Source: Serripes groenlandicus (lineage: Eukaryota > Mollusca > Bivalvia > Cardiida > Cardiidae). From it: a DNA stretch of 64,000 bases. This document shows positions 59,801 through 62,469 of the stretch, piece after piece. The notes under the pieces are model-generated. The model did not search any database, had not been told where the DNA came from, and saw only the letters and a program-made list of their open reading frames with translations. Numbering within the stretch: position 1 is the first letter of the stretch; each line of letters opens with the position of its first letter. The position numbers were made by a program, and so were the translations under genes. The stretch is taken from NCBI GenBank assembly GCA_031761405.1, contig JASEVX010000013.1:47996143-48060142 (forward strand). Direction: 5' to 3'.

Positions 59801-62469
59801 AATATTGCCCGTGAAATCCCGTCGGTGCCCTGGTACAGATCTGCCTTTGCACACTGTATGGTAGGAGGATTTTTACCTTTTAGGTAAGTGAGAAGATTAC
59901 AATGGCCAGTATTCATCAATCATTCTCAATTTCTAAATGCAGACTTATTGTTAATTTGTAAATAATTCATTAAGTTCAATGTAACTCAACCATTCTGAAC
60001 ATTATCTTATTTTGTGAATTGAGAATTAGAAAGATATTTAGAGTTGATGTTAAATCTGGGGATGTCTTAATTTGTATAGATGGTGGGCTTAAGTGCCACT
60101 TCCAGCATGGTTATGTTGGTATTTGTATGAATTGATTGATTGAAAACATACTATGTTGGGCGCAAGTGTTGCTTCCAACATGTTTATGTTGGTATTTGTA
60201 TGAATACATTGATTGAAAACATACTATATTGGGCGCAAGTGTTGCTTCCAACATTTTTATGTTAGTATTTGTATGAATTCATTGATTGAAAACATACTAT
60301 GTTTGACACAAGTGGGGCTTTAAGCATCTTTATGTTGGTATTTGTATGAATAAATTAATTTAAAACATACAAGAGTGGGCTTAAATGCCACTTCCAGCAT
60401 GTTTATGTTAGTATTTGTATGAATTCATTGATTGAAAACATACTATGTTGGGCACAAGTGCTGCTTAAAGCATCTTTATGTTGGTATTAGTATGAATTCA
60501 TTAATTTAAATCATGCAATGATGCTTCCAGTATGTTTATGTCCTTTTAACTCATATTGTATTTGGTTTACAATTTCAGTGCTATATCTGTAGAGCTGTAT
60601 TACATATTTGCCACCCTCTGGGGACGAGAGCAGTACACTCTGTATGGTATACTATTTATTGTGTTTGGGATTCTGCTGAGTGTAACAGCCTGTATATCTG
60701 TGGCTCTAACATACTTTCAATTGTCCGCCGAGGACTACAGGTGGTGGTGGCGATCTATATTCAGTGCCGGGTAAGATTTTTTTCTTTTGTACCTTTTCGT
60801 TCATACAGACCACATTGGATGTCACTGCCGAGCCCCGGCAGCTCAGTCAGTAGCAACGAAGGCTGTCAATCCAGGGGTTGTGAGTTTGAATCCCGGCTCG
60901 GCCAACTTTCTTTCAGAGGATTGACAAAAGTCGATGTGACCTGCGTCATTCATCTTCCACCAATGGGCTAAGTCTATATGGAAAAGCAGCCAGTTGCTTG
61001 GGAAGATTGTTGTGTGGAGTACTGGTGTGAGAAAACCTGGAAATGCATGAGTAGGTGAACTGGCCGCTGTGATATAACTGAGAAATTGTTAAAAACGGCG
61101 TTAAACCACAATCAATCAATCGATCAATTGGATGTCACTGCCATAAACAGATTTTAGAAAACATTTTTGTTTTCTGCAGATTTGTTTTAACCCTTTCCCT
61201 CATACGACAATTCTGCAGCAGACGACTTTGAACTTATTTTGTCAAAACATAGAAAATCTCCATAGTTGAATGTATAACCTATGACAAAAAGTGGTAAACA
61301 TTGTGGCAAAAGGAGAAATTGCACGTTTTGTGCAATTTCTTCTTTTGTCACTATGTTTTCAAAAAGCCCTCTGCAGCAGAGGCGTCAGAAAGCGTCTATA
61401 TGAGGGAAAGGGTTAAAAAAAAGTAGGAAAGTATTAAAATTCCAACGAATAAACTCTGCAACATTCAACTTTTGTGAATAACGTGATAACAGGAAAGTGT
61501 TTTCATCTTTTTTCAGTAATTACACCATCATTTGTAGAGATTTTTTTTTTTGTTGATATTTTCAAAGTTAACTGCTGCAGACTTAGTAGTTAGAAAAATA
61601 TTTAATCCTTGCCACATACATAGCTTTTGTGATGCCTCTTCTGCAGACAACTATTGAAAACATTGTGACAAAAGCAGAAATTGCTCAAAACGTGCATCAA
61701 TCTTTTCTTTTTCCTATGTTTTCTTCTTTTTCCAGTTATTACACCATCATTTGTAGAGATTTTTTGTTTCTTTGATATTTTCAAAGTTATCTCTTTCAGC
61801 GCCAAAGGCAAAATTGAGGTTTTTACAAACAATACTGATTCAGGTGAGTCAGCTCGTAACAAACTGTCTCACCTGAAATCAGCATTGTTTGCCTTTTAGT
61901 TATCAAAATAGTCCAACACTTTTATTACATGAGAAATGATGACGCCCAATTTTGAACTTTGAAGAGTCTACTTTAAACAATTCGGCGCTGAAAGAGTTAA
62001 CTGCTGCAGACTTGTAGTTAGAAAAATATTTAATCCTTTCCGCCTCTTCTGCAGACAACTATTGAAAACATTGTGACAAAAGCAGAAATTGCTCAAAACG
62101 TGCATCAATCTTTTCTTTTTCCTATGTTTTTTAACTTTTTCCTGTAATTATACCTTCGATTGTGGCGAAACCTTTGGCTAGATGTTTTCAAGACACCTGC
62201 TGTAGATTTGTTTAAAGTGGGAAAAAGGTTGAAATATATTTAGAATATTTTGTTGTGTATTTTTCAGATCCACAGGGATATTTGTATTCCTGTATGCCCT
62301 CTTCTACTACTTCAAACGATCAAACATGTCCGGCCTTCTACAGAGTTTGGAGTTCTTCGGCTACACAGCTCTCACTTGTTATGTCTTCTTTTTAATGTTG
62401 GGCACAGTTTCATTCTTTGCTTCTCTTAAATTTGTTCGTTATATTTACGTGAATCTTAAAATGGACTAG
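23785..62469 (+). CDS. TM9SF1: TM9SF1, nonaspanin membrane protein (14 coding exons, 584 aa)
   Basis: Joined exons give a 584-residue protein close to vertebrate TM9SF1 (about 606 residues) along its whole length. Diagnostic stretches are [62 protein letters not shown] and EDYRWWWRS. Residues 1-18 form a hydrophobic signal peptide. About 19-216 is the lumenal domain, with a conserved NVS glycosylation sequon at N163. Nine hydrophobic segments lie near 217-240, 287-311, 317-342, 352-377, 383-410, 440-468, 472-502, 519-536 and 545-572. The protein ends in KMD, matching the KXD/E tail that holds this family in the Golgi through COPI. Family members are Golgi/endosomal; TM9SF1 has been linked to autophagy and membrane-protein trafficking. 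Introns run from 695 to 7222 bp and are packed with repeats. I see no obvious AATAAA soon after the stop. Exon limits are read from splice signals and homology, without transcript data. Confidence 0.95.
24655..24985 (+). mobile_element. tRNA-derived SINE, second family (old copy)
   Basis: A tRNA-like start (CTTGATGGTGTAGTGGTAAA, with an imperfect B box) is followed by TAGCAATGGATGCCCTCCTT, GGTCTGGGTTGCGGGGTTA and AAATGGACCAGAAATACTCG. It lies in TM9SF1 intron 1. Confidence 0.65.
25770..26656 (+). mobile_element. 3' end of a jockey/CR1-type LINE
   Basis: GITGNEKAD matches the end of the LINE RNase H domain. After a frame change [20 protein letters not shown] follows. Then [35 protein letters not shown] and [11 protein letters not shown] end in TGA at 26250. 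This is the usual C-terminus of jockey/CR1-like polymerases. The roughly 400 bp 3' tail ends in CGATGCGCCATAAAACACTA and (CATT)n. 5'-truncated, with at least one frameshift and one stop. It lies in TM9SF1 intron 1. Confidence 0.8.
26787..27292 (+). repeat. Dispersed repeat (CCCCCAGATA...CTTCAGTGAT) carrying a nested MITE
   Basis: Runs from CCCCCAGATAGTATATGGGG through GGTCAGAATTCAATATAACT to CTGGGGGTATTAATCACCTT. It is interrupted at 27017-27238 by the TCGAGGG MITE. The related copy at 57665-57936 lacks that insertion. Confidence 0.85.
27017..27238. mobile_element. TCGAGGGCTTGGCG palindromic MITE, copy 2
   Basis: Termini TATCGAGGGCTTGGCGTGAA and TTCACACCAAGCCCTCGATA. Inserted within CATACATATGTAT of the surrounding repeat, judged by the unoccupied copy near 57871. 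The result fits a TA target. Confidence 0.9.
27297..28000 (-). repeat. Dispersed repeat abutting the exon 2 acceptor
   Basis: Closely similar to 9900-10750: AGCTCACCTATGCACGAAGT, inverted AAGGTGAGCTTTTGTGATC, and AACTTCACAGGAATGGTCCT twice. The tail CAGGTGAGCGATCCAGGG...CCCTCTTGTTT ends about 10 bp upstream of the TM9SF1 exon 2 AG. Confidence 0.75.
28011..28100 (+). CDS. TM9SF1: TM9SF1 exon 2
   Basis: Codes for residues 27-56, including the family signature [20 protein letters not shown]. Acceptor TTACATTTCAG|GTG and donor AAAAG|GTAGGA; phase 0 on both sides. A dispersed repeat ends about 10 bp before the acceptor, so part of the pyrimidine tract is repeat-derived. Confidence 0.95.
28117..28276 (-). 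mobile_element. MITE-T copy, 5' truncated, 16 bp after the exon 2 donor
   Basis: Starts within TTCTGACGCCTCTGCAGCAG. It jumps from CAGACG straight to TGCAATTTCTCC, so one hairpin arm is deleted. The right terminus is intact. Confidence 0.85.
28312..28479 (+). mobile_element. MITE-T copy, diverged
   Basis: GTTAACCCCTTTCTTTCATA ... ATCTGCAGCAGACAA ... TATGTGGATAAGGGTTTAA. Confidence 0.65.
28851..29069 (+). mobile_element. MITE-T copy
   Basis: TTAACCCTTTCCCTCATACA to AATGAGGGAAAGGTTAA. A short deletion in the right arm removes AGAAAGCG. Two degraded copies follow at 29070-29200 and 29209-29330. Confidence 0.88.
29753..30038. mobile_element. Chimeric MITE-T: plus head joined to minus tail
   Basis: 29753-29925 is a plus copy up to AGAAAGCGTCTATTTTC. 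29926-30038 is the last part of a minus copy (CCACTTTTTGTCATAGG...GTCGTATGAGGGAAAGGGTTAA). Both outer ends therefore carry the same ACAATTCTGCAGCAGACGAC sequence, inverted. Confidence 0.88.
30177..30366 (+). mobile_element. MITE-T copy, right arm deleted
   Basis: Starts TTAACCCTTTTCCTCATACG. It jumps from GTTTTCAAAAAG directly to AAAGGGTTAA. It shares its last TTAA with the next copy. Confidence 0.88.
30363..30598 (-). mobile_element. MITE-T copy, older type
   Basis: TTAACCCTTTTCCTCATTTC with a partly doubled terminus (CCCTTTTCCTCATTTCCCTCATAC), to TATGTGGGTAACAGTTAA. Confidence 0.85.
30600..31700. other. TM9SF1 intron 2, 3' part: no feature beyond weak fragments
   Basis: Degraded MITE-T traces near 30905-31050. 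Apart from these there is AT-rich intron; open frames at 31220-31545 show no recognisable protein. Confidence 0.5.
31701..31782 (+). CDS. TM9SF1: TM9SF1 exon 3
   Basis: Residues 57-84, [20 protein letters not shown] and onward, nearly the same as vertebrate TM9SF1. Acceptor TATTTACAG|ATC, donor AAAC|GTAAGT, leaving one base over. Confidence 0.96.
31922..31983 (+). mobile_element. 34 bp extreme 5'-truncated retroelement tail with 14 bp target duplication
   Basis: TTCCTTTGGTTATC occurs at 31922-31935 and 31970-31983. Between them lies only AGCTGTCGATGCGCCATAAA plus ACAATATACATTCA, the same 3' tail as the LINE ending at 26656. It lies in TM9SF1 intron 3. Confidence 0.85.
32257..32491 (-). mobile_element. 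MITE-T copy
   Basis: TTTACTCTTTCCCTCATATA to GTATGAGGGAAAGGGTTAA. It sits inside the GCTCACCT-type dispersed repeat of intron 3. Confidence 0.92.
33273..33502 (-). mobile_element. MITE-T copy
   Basis: Full length with intact TTAA ends. A read-through open frame of 92 codons crosses it, but the same frame appears by chance in other copies. Confidence 0.93.
33760..33990 (+). mobile_element. MITE-T copy
   Basis: TTAAACCTTTCCCACATACA to GCATGTGGGAAAGGGTTAA. It mixes young-type left-arm sequence with CACATA/TATGTGG termini. Confidence 0.9.
34046..34210 (+). mobile_element. MITE-T copy, strongly diverged
   Basis: TTAACCCATTCCCATATACA to TATGCGAAACAGTTAA. The hairpin core is lost. Confidence 0.6.
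34350..34554 (+). mobile_element. MITE-T copy, older type
   Basis: TTAATTCTTTCCCACATGTA to GAATGTGTGAAGAGTTAA. The final TTAA is shared with the next copy. Confidence 0.75.
34551..34776 (+). mobile_element. MITE-T copy
   Basis: TTAACCCTTTCCCACATACG to GTATGAGGGAAAGGGTTAA. The hairpin GAAATTGCTTGTTTTGAGCA is intact. Confidence 0.88.
35058..35620. mobile_element. Array of three MITE-T copies
   Basis: 35058-35164 is a truncated minus copy. 35161-35394 is a full plus copy sharing its TTAA. 35392-35620 is a full minus copy. The first and third share the unusual GCCTCAAAGTTTTCCACTTT stretch, so one derives from the other. Confidence 0.88.
35617..35894 (-). mobile_element. MITE-T copy interrupted by a tRNA-like SINE head
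   Basis: TTAACAGGAAATTGAACATT ... CAATTTCTCTGATTT, then the insertion at about 35710-35830, then TTTTTAAAGTCGTATGCTGC ... GTGGGAAAGGG. Confidence 0.75.
35725..35825 (+). mobile_element. tRNA-like SINE head, third family
   Basis: CCACTGTGGTCGAACGGTTA, GCGTCGGGGATTTCGAAACC and GTGTCCCGGGTTCGATCCCC, then AGTCGCGGCACTACGGTCAT. It has an A box, a B box and a TTTCGAA anticodon-like loop, but the body does not fold as a clean tRNA gene. It interrupts a MITE-T copy. Confidence 0.65.
36141..36367 (-). mobile_element. MITE-T copy, older type
   Basis: TTGACCCTTTCCCTCATATA to TTTTTGGGAAAGGAATAA. Both TTAA ends have decayed. Confidence 0.82.
36370..36772. other. TM9SF1 intron 3 stretch with a SINE fragment
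   Basis: 36430-36530 contains TGCCCTTGGGCACATTTCCT and CAGGCCTGAGGGATCATGAA, a worn SINE middle part. Nothing else seen. Confidence 0.4.
36773..37002 (+). mobile_element. MITE-T copy
   Basis: Full length, TTAA on both sides, GAAATTGCACGTTTTGTGCA core intact. Confidence 0.93.
37055..37410 (-). mobile_element. MITE-T copy split by the GGGCCCCATTCACAATC repeat
   Basis: ATATGCAGACACATTTTTTT ... AATTGTTCATAATGAGCA, then the inserted repeat 37156-37326, then TTATTTCTGTTTCCACAGTG ... CTTACTGCAGATTTGTTGTA. Confidence 0.65.
37668..37908 (-). mobile_element. MITE-T copy, older type
   Basis: TTGACCCTTTCCTACAGTAC to GTATGTGGAAAAGGTTTAA. Shares its end with the next copy. Confidence 0.8.
37905..38130 (-). 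mobile_element. MITE-T copy
   Basis: TTAACCCTTTCCCTCATATA to GTATGTGGGAAAGGTTTAA, head-to-tail with the previous copy. Confidence 0.9.
38547..38768 (-). mobile_element. MITE-T copy
   Basis: GTAACCTTTCCCCTCATATA to GTATGAGGGTAAGGGTTAA. The hairpin TTGCTCAAAACAAGCAA is intact. A fragment of another copy is at 38385-38510. Confidence 0.9.
39005..39109 (+). CDS. TM9SF1: TM9SF1 exon 4
   Basis: Residues 84-119, ending in [10 protein letters not shown], part of the lumenal domain. Acceptor CTACTTCACAG|AG, donor TTTTGG|GTAAGT. Starts and ends after the first codon base. A MITE-T copy starts 11 bp beyond the exon end. Confidence 0.95.
39120..39349 (-). mobile_element. MITE-T copy, 11 bp after exon 4
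   Basis: Full length with TTAA on both sides. The donor of exon 4 and the first TTAA are separated by only GTAAGTATG. Confidence 0.94.
39421..39715 (+). mobile_element. tRNA-Asp-type SINE, full length
   Basis: The tRNA-like head GCCGAGCCCCGGTAGCTCAG...GAGTTCGAATCCCGGCTCGG has matching acceptor arms (GCCGAGC/GCTCGGC). The loop CTGTCAA seen across copies suggests anticodon GTC. The body has CCGACGATTGACAAAAGTCA, CCAATGGGCTAAGTCTATGT and GTGTGGAGTACTGGTGTGAG. The tail is GGCGTTAAACCCCAATCAAT. In TM9SF1 intron 4. Confidence 0.9.
39789..40590 (+). repeat. Tandem duplication of a 400 bp unit
   Basis: Two copies with period 400 bp from CCACTACACCATC to GTCAAAAACGTACTGTTA. Only one difference is apparent near the left edge. 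Each carries TGACGTCATGCACGTGCAT and a GACCACGGAAACTTCCGAGTG stretch. The near-identity points to a recent event or an assembly artefact. Confidence 0.93.
40691..40855. mobile_element. Palindromic MITE, TTATACAAT termini
   Basis: TTATGGACTTTTCAGCTGTT on the left is matched inverted by AACAGCTGAAAAGTCCATAA on the right. The outer TTATACAAT/ATTGTATAA ends also match. The centre holds GACCTCGGCTATCGCCTCGG. Confidence 0.8.
41112..41525 (+). repeat. Direct duplication of a 92 bp flank around a MITE-T copy
   Basis: GGGTTAAACAAAATGACTTA...CAGTGTAATAATTGTTCTG at 41112-41203 recurs at 41427-41519, with a MITE-T copy between. The array is therefore flank, MITE, flank, start of a second MITE. Confidence 0.85.
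41205..41433 (+). mobile_element. MITE-T copy between duplicated flanks
   Basis: TTAACCCTTTTCCTCATACG to CCTATACGATGAAAGGGTTAA. Confidence 0.9.
41519..41952 (-). mobile_element. MITE-T copy, older type, with an insertion
   Basis: TTAACCCTTTTCCGCTTGAA at the left. Sequence containing a tRNA-like piece occupies about 41550-41757. It resumes CATTTTGACGCTTCTGCAGC and ends GTATGTGGGAAAGGGTTAA. Confidence 0.75.
41640..41757 (-). mobile_element. tRNA-like insertion inside a MITE-T copy
   Basis: Reverse strand: GTGGTTCAGTGGTAGAGCGT is an A box. ACAGGGTTCAAATCCTGT forms a perfect T arm. The middle does not form a proper anticodon arm, so this looks like a tRNA-derived SINE piece, not a working tRNA gene. 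Confidence 0.5.
42184..42465 (+). mobile_element. tRNA-Asp-type SINE
   Basis: Same family as 39421. The head has lost part of the A-box arm (GGTAGCGACGTGGGCTGTCA), while the body and AATCAATCAATCAATAAA tail are intact. It ends about 40 bp before the exon 5 acceptor. Confidence 0.88.
42505..42733 (+). CDS. TM9SF1: TM9SF1 exon 5
   Basis: The longest exon, residues 119-195. It contains [20 protein letters not shown] and the NVS sequon at N163. Acceptor GATATTTCAG|AT, donor ACTGA|GTAAGT. The last 28 bases and the donor are repeated downstream in a 53 bp tandem array. Only the first donor keeps the frame. Confidence 0.95.
42706..42965 (+). repeat. Five tandem copies of the exon 5 end and splice donor (53 bp unit)
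   Basis: The unit ACATACAGTGTACAGTGGCA...ACTGAGTAAGTTTAACTTGACACTTTCC starts at the true exon end and repeats with GGCATCC at 42721, 42774, 42827, 42880 and 42933. Each copy keeps GA|GTAAGT. The copies are nearly identical. Confidence 0.95.
42960..43190 (+). mobile_element. MITE-T copy abutting the exon 5 donor array
   Basis: CCTGTTTCCACATAATACAA (terminus damaged) to TATGAGGGAAAGGGTTAA. It lies directly after the fifth donor copy. Confidence 0.88.
43187..43406 (+). mobile_element. MITE-T copy
   Basis: TTAACACTTTCCCGAATACA to AGCGTCTGTGGGTTAA. It shares TTAA with the copy before it. A third partial copy lies at 43535-43672. Confidence 0.85.
44100..44279 (+). mobile_element. MITE-T copy, diverged
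   Basis: AATCTTTCCCAAACAAAAAA ... GTCGTCTGCTGTAGATGCC ... GTGGACAGGGTTAA. Another fragment lies at 44461-44596, just after the exon 6 donor. Confidence 0.65.
44379..44442 (+). CDS. TM9SF1: TM9SF1 exon 6
   Basis: Short exon, residues 195-216: a basic stretch ([11 protein letters not shown]) then SSFFPKTLE, matching the variable linker before the first membrane segment. Acceptor TTTTCTTTTAG|C, donor TTAGAG|GTAAGT. Phase 0 at its end. Confidence 0.93.
44814..45066. mobile_element. TCGAGGGCTTGGCG palindromic MITE, copy 3
   Basis: Full-length, about 250 bp. The arms fold end to end, with a central hairpin GGTGCCATTGCTC-AGAAC-GAGCAATGGCACC. In TM9SF1 intron 6. Confidence 0.92.
45378..45449 (+). 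CDS. TM9SF1: TM9SF1 exon 7 (membrane segment 1)
   Basis: 24 codons that encode exactly one membrane helix, [20 protein letters not shown] and four more residues. Acceptor TTATTCCAG|ATC, donor ATTCTG|GTAAGA. Both junctions are phase 0, so skipping it would delete a helix without shifting the frame. Confidence 0.96.
45471..45756 (-). mobile_element. MITE-T copy fused to an older fragment
   Basis: TTAACCCTTTCCCTCATATA starts 22 bp after exon 7. The copy is normal to GTTTTGACAAAAATTA. It then runs into an older copy ending AAAGTGGGAAAGGATTAA. Confidence 0.82.
45943..46144 (+). mobile_element. MITE-T copy, 5' terminus lost
   Basis: Begins at GTAGCAGACGACTTTGAACA. The remainder is intact to TATGAGGGAAAGGGTTAA. 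A second fragment (GCATCTGCAGCAGACGACTT) lies just upstream at 45868. Confidence 0.88.
46683..46806. mobile_element. Short chimeric MITE-T
   Basis: A minus-type head (TTAACCCTTTCCCTCATATA...GACGCCTC) is joined directly to the second half of a plus copy (AAAGTGGAAAACATTCTGGC...GTCGTCTGG). Only 124 bp. Confidence 0.82.
46815..47040 (+). mobile_element. MITE-T copy
   Basis: Full length, TTAA on both sides. It is followed by 47041-47143, the rest of an older minus copy (TTTACCTAGATACTTTCAAA...GTGGAAAAAGGTTAA), into which it probably inserted. Confidence 0.9.
47347..47658 (+). mobile_element. tRNA-Asp-type SINE with 14 bp target duplication
   Basis: Flanked by CCATCATATCACA on both sides (47347 and about 47646). 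The T arm of the head is shortened (GGTTGTGAATCCCAGCTCAG). In TM9SF1 intron 7. Confidence 0.9.
47830..48880 (+). repeat. Minisatellite, 157 bp unit
   Basis: Units begin CTTTTCTTGTCCGGACCATA at about 47905, 48062, 48219, 48376, 48533 and 48689. They contain GAGATATTTTCAAATAACTT, ACCATATCAAGACGATGTGC and TCAAGGTCAAGGTCACAGTG. The later units are more diverged. The leader at 47830 (GGCGGGCAGGCGGTTGGGCG) belongs to the parent repeat. Near-identical - strand reading frames recur at exact 157 bp spacing. Confidence 0.95.
48885..49384. other. TM9SF1 intron 7 stretch, no feature seen
   Basis: AT-rich intron sequence with no repeat or exon that I can support. Confidence 0.5.
49385..49540 (+). mobile_element. 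SINE fragment
   Basis: GGGTTCGATCCCCGCTACTG is a B box. It is followed by CAGTGATATAACTAAAATAT and a degraded AACAAATAAACTCCCCAC tail. Confidence 0.5.
50326..50750 (-). mobile_element. Older MITE-T copy split by a younger one
   Basis: TTAACTCATTCTGTTGTGCA ... GAGATTATCCATAAATTTGG runs to 50473. It resumes after the insertion as GTGTTTTAACAAAGTCGTCT ... GTTGGAAAGGG. The break is exactly at a TTAA. Confidence 0.82.
50474..50700 (+). mobile_element. Young MITE-T copy nested in an older copy
   Basis: TTAACCCCTTCCCTCATACG to TATGAGGGAAAGGGTTAA. Flanked by the two halves of the copy at 50326-50750. Confidence 0.93.
50789..50988 (-). mobile_element. MITE-T copy, older type
   Basis: TTAACCCTTTCCCATATATA to GTACGTGGGAAAAGGGG. 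The left hairpin arm is shortened. It lies about 100 bp before exon 8. Confidence 0.8.
51084..51231 (+). CDS. TM9SF1: TM9SF1 exon 8
   Basis: Residues 241-290: [20 protein letters not shown], an acidic cytosolic loop, then [20 protein letters not shown] leading into membrane segment 2. Acceptor CTATTTTTAG|ACT, donor TTTTAG|GTAAGC. Near copies of both boundaries lie nearby: the acceptor side at 51001-51020 and the donor side at 51453-51535. Confidence 0.94.
51251..51452 (+). mobile_element. MITE-T copy between two copies of the exon 8 end
   Basis: TTAACCCTTTCCCTCATACA to TATGAGGGAAAGGGTTC. The left hairpin arm is deleted (CATTGTGCAATTTC). It starts 20 bp after exon 8. Confidence 0.9.
51453..51570 (+). 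repeat. Duplicate of the exon 8 3' end and donor
   Basis: GATGTCTTTAGATATCCTGCTTATAAAAAC...GTGCAATTTTAG|GTAAGTGGATAAATGGATGT repeats 51185-51252 with few changes. A shorter third piece (AAATCATACATACAGATGTCC) follows at 51545. A MITE-T copy lies between the first two. The copied donor reads GTAAGT, closer to consensus than the true GTAAGC. Confidence 0.92.
51590..51850 (+). repeat. Two units of an AGGTCA-rich repeat
   Basis: Units of about 133 bp with GGAACTTCATACTTGGTGTG, GATGACCCC and AGGTCAAAGGTCAAGGTCAC. The same repeat type appears as a single unit at 59500-59650. Confidence 0.8.
51850..52079 (+). mobile_element. tRNA-derived SINE, second family
   Basis: GTTGGTTCGATCCCCGGTCA, AGTAATGGCTGCCCTTTCTG, AATGGACCAGTAGTACTGGT and the tail CACCAATCAATCAATC. 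5' end incomplete. Confidence 0.8.
52134..52259 (+). CDS. TM9SF1: TM9SF1 exon 9 (membrane segments 2-3)
   Basis: Residues 290-332. [20 protein letters not shown] is segment 2, followed by the [12 protein letters not shown] loop and the start of segment 3. Acceptor GTATTTACAG|GT, donor ACATCAT|GTAAGT. Confidence 0.96.
52275..52575 (+). mobile_element. tRNA-Asp-type SINE with 15 bp target duplication
   Basis: TTACTTTTTTTGTGT flanks both ends (about 52274 and 52563). The head has lost part of the D arm (GCTCTGGTAGAGCCCCGGGC). In TM9SF1 intron 9. Confidence 0.9.
52627..52915 (+). repeat. Six tandem copies of a MITE-T terminus (about 49 bp unit)
   Basis: The unit CATCTGCAGCATACAACTTT, then TTACCCCTCCTTTCCCTCAA and ACAACCAAT is a MITE-T left end that has been amplified. 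A degraded MITE-T body follows (52915-53080). Confidence 0.92.
53080..53283 (-). mobile_element. MITE-T copy, hairpin arm deleted
   Basis: TTAACTCTTTCCCTCATATA to GTATGAGGGAAAGGGTTAA. The core goes from AAATTGCAC straight to AAATGTTTTCC. A fragment of another copy lies at 53305-53412. Confidence 0.88.
53417..53646 (+). mobile_element. MITE-T copy
   Basis: Full length, TTAA on both sides; right terminus TATGATGGAAAGGGTTAA. Confidence 0.93.
53719..53935 (+). mobile_element. MITE-T copy, older type
   Basis: TTGACCCTTTCCCGCATACA to GTATGTGAGAAAGAGTTAA. The hairpin has decayed. Confidence 0.75.
54115..54936. mobile_element. Array of four MITE-T copies
   Basis: 54115-54343 minus (young), 54340-54541 minus (older), 54538-54711 plus (older, decayed) and 54707-54936 minus (young). 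Neighbours share their boundary TTAA or its mutated form (TCAA). Confidence 0.87.
55095..55187 (+). CDS. TM9SF1: TM9SF1 exon 10
   Basis: Residues 332-363: [19 protein letters not shown] completes segment 3 and the loop, then [11 protein letters not shown] opens segment 4. Acceptor TTATCTTTTAG|GT, donor TTTGCAT|GTAAGT. Confidence 0.96.
55224..55337. mobile_element. TTGCATGGCTT MITE, longer copy
   Basis: TGACAGTACATATTGTCAAC is matched inverted by GTTGACAATATGTACTTA. The centre forms ACTGTTACCCGAGG...CCGAGGTTAACAGT. Confidence 0.75.
55690..55985 (+). repeat. Dispersed repeat, TATACCCCC...GGGGGTAT ends
   Basis: Starts TTATACCCCCTTCGAAGAAG and ends GTTTGGGGGTATTTATCATC. It shares its layout with the repeats at 26787 and 56217. 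Confidence 0.6.
56084..56194 (+). CDS. TM9SF1: TM9SF1 exon 11 (membrane segments 4-5)
   Basis: Residues 363-400: [20 protein letters not shown], then [17 protein letters not shown]. Acceptor TCTATTTCAG|TT, donor TTTG|GTATGT. A hAT-like insertion starts 46 bp into the following intron. Confidence 0.95.
56217..57936 (+). repeat. Dispersed repeat split by a hAT-like insertion
   Basis: TATACCCCCAGATACATAGT at the left continues at 57665 as ATAGTATATGGGGGCTATAT and on to CTGGGGGTATTCATCACCTT. The copy at 26787 is uninterrupted at this point. Confidence 0.85.
56241..57664. mobile_element. hAT-like non-autonomous element, 1.42 kb
   Basis: Termini CAGGGGTGGCAAAATCC and inverted ATTTGGCCACCCCTG, typical of hAT elements. 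ATAGT flanks both ends (56236-56240 and 57665-57669); the family norm is 8 bp. Subterminal GGACAAGT repeats occur at both ends: three or more on the left near 56295-56335 and four on the right near 57575-57640. The only possible coding start is ATGGCGGACTTCAAATG at 56703, which stops after 19 codons. No transposase is visible. Confidence 0.75.
57986..58236. mobile_element. TCGAGGGCTTGGCG palindromic MITE, copy 4
   Basis: Nearly the same as the copy at 44814, with the central GGTGCCATTGCTC...GAGCAATGGCACC hairpin. In TM9SF1 intron 11. Confidence 0.92.
58325..58553 (+). mobile_element. MITE-T copy
   Basis: TTAACCCTTTCCCTCAAACG to TATGAGGGAAAGGGTTAT. It inserts in a second-family SINE fragment (58255-58320). 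An older minus fragment follows at 58560-58719. Confidence 0.92.
58833..59062 (+). mobile_element. MITE-T copy
   Basis: Full length, TTAA on both sides. Very close to the copy at 387 (both have CATACGGCAATTCTG and AACCTTTGAC), so these two share a recent source. Confidence 0.94.
59618..59640. promoter_or_regulatory. Perfect AAGGTCA-cag-TGACCTT palindrome
   Basis: Two 11 bp arms around one base. It contains GGTCACAGTGACC, a textbook estrogen-response-element match. It lies 80 bp before exon 12 within a dispersed AGGTCA-rich repeat, so a regulatory role is not shown. Confidence 0.3.
59721..59883 (+). CDS. TM9SF1: TM9SF1 exon 12
   Basis: Residues 400-454: [33 protein letters not shown] and [10 protein letters not shown], all strongly conserved in the family. 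Acceptor CACTTTTCAG|TT, donor CTTTTAG|GTAAGT. Confidence 0.96.
60070..60545 (+). repeat. Tandem repeat, about six units of 73-78 bp
   Basis: The unit contains GGGCGCAAGTGTTGCTTCCA, ACATGTTTATGTTGGTATTT, GTATGAATTCATTGATTGAA and AACATACTATGTT. It fills most of intron 12 and ends about 34 bp before exon 13. Confidence 0.9.
60579..60770 (+). CDS. TM9SF1: TM9SF1 exon 13 (membrane segments 6-7)
   Basis: Residues 454-518: [20 protein letters not shown], then [20 protein letters not shown] and the invariant [11 protein letters not shown] loop. Acceptor CAATTTCAG|TG, donor TGCCGG|GTAAGA. Confidence 0.97.
60812..61140 (+). mobile_element. tRNA-Asp-type SINE with target duplication
   Basis: ATTGGATGTCACTGCC flanks the element (60815 and about 61127). 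The head is complete (GCCGAGCCCCGGCAGCTCAG ... CCCGGCTCGGCC), as are the body and the tail AATCAATCAATCGATCAATT. In TM9SF1 intron 13. Confidence 0.92.
61187..61416 (+). mobile_element. MITE-T copy
   Basis: Full length, TTAA on both sides, GAAATTGCACGTTTTGTGCA core. Confidence 0.94.
61565..62135 (+). repeat. Duplicated MITE-T-like segment
   Basis: AACTGCTGCAGACTTAGTAG...ACAAAAGCAGAAATTGCTCA...TTTTCCTATG at 61569-61722 recurs at 61999-62130. The second copy carries the boundary at which another MITE inserted. Confidence 0.8.
61790..62000. mobile_element. TTAA-targeted MITE with CTCTTTCAGCGCC termini
   Basis: The left end CTCTTTCAGCGCCAAAGGC is matched inverted by the right end TTCGGCGCTGAAAGAG, with inner matches (GATTCAGGTGAG/CTCACCTGAAATC). 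The flanks are TTAT and TTAA. The duplicate at 61561 shows the unfilled site TTCAAAGTTAACTGCTGCAG. It is distinct from MITE-T but has the same target preference. Confidence 0.85.
62268..62469 (+). CDS. TM9SF1: TM9SF1 exon 14 (last membrane segments and stop)
   Basis: Residues 518-584 plus TAG. It holds [20 protein letters not shown], then [20 protein letters not shown] and the tail [12 protein letters not shown]. Acceptor GTATTTTTCAG|AT. The 3' untranslated part is uncertain; a MITE-T copy split by a SINE begins only about 16 bp after the stop. Confidence 0.96.
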
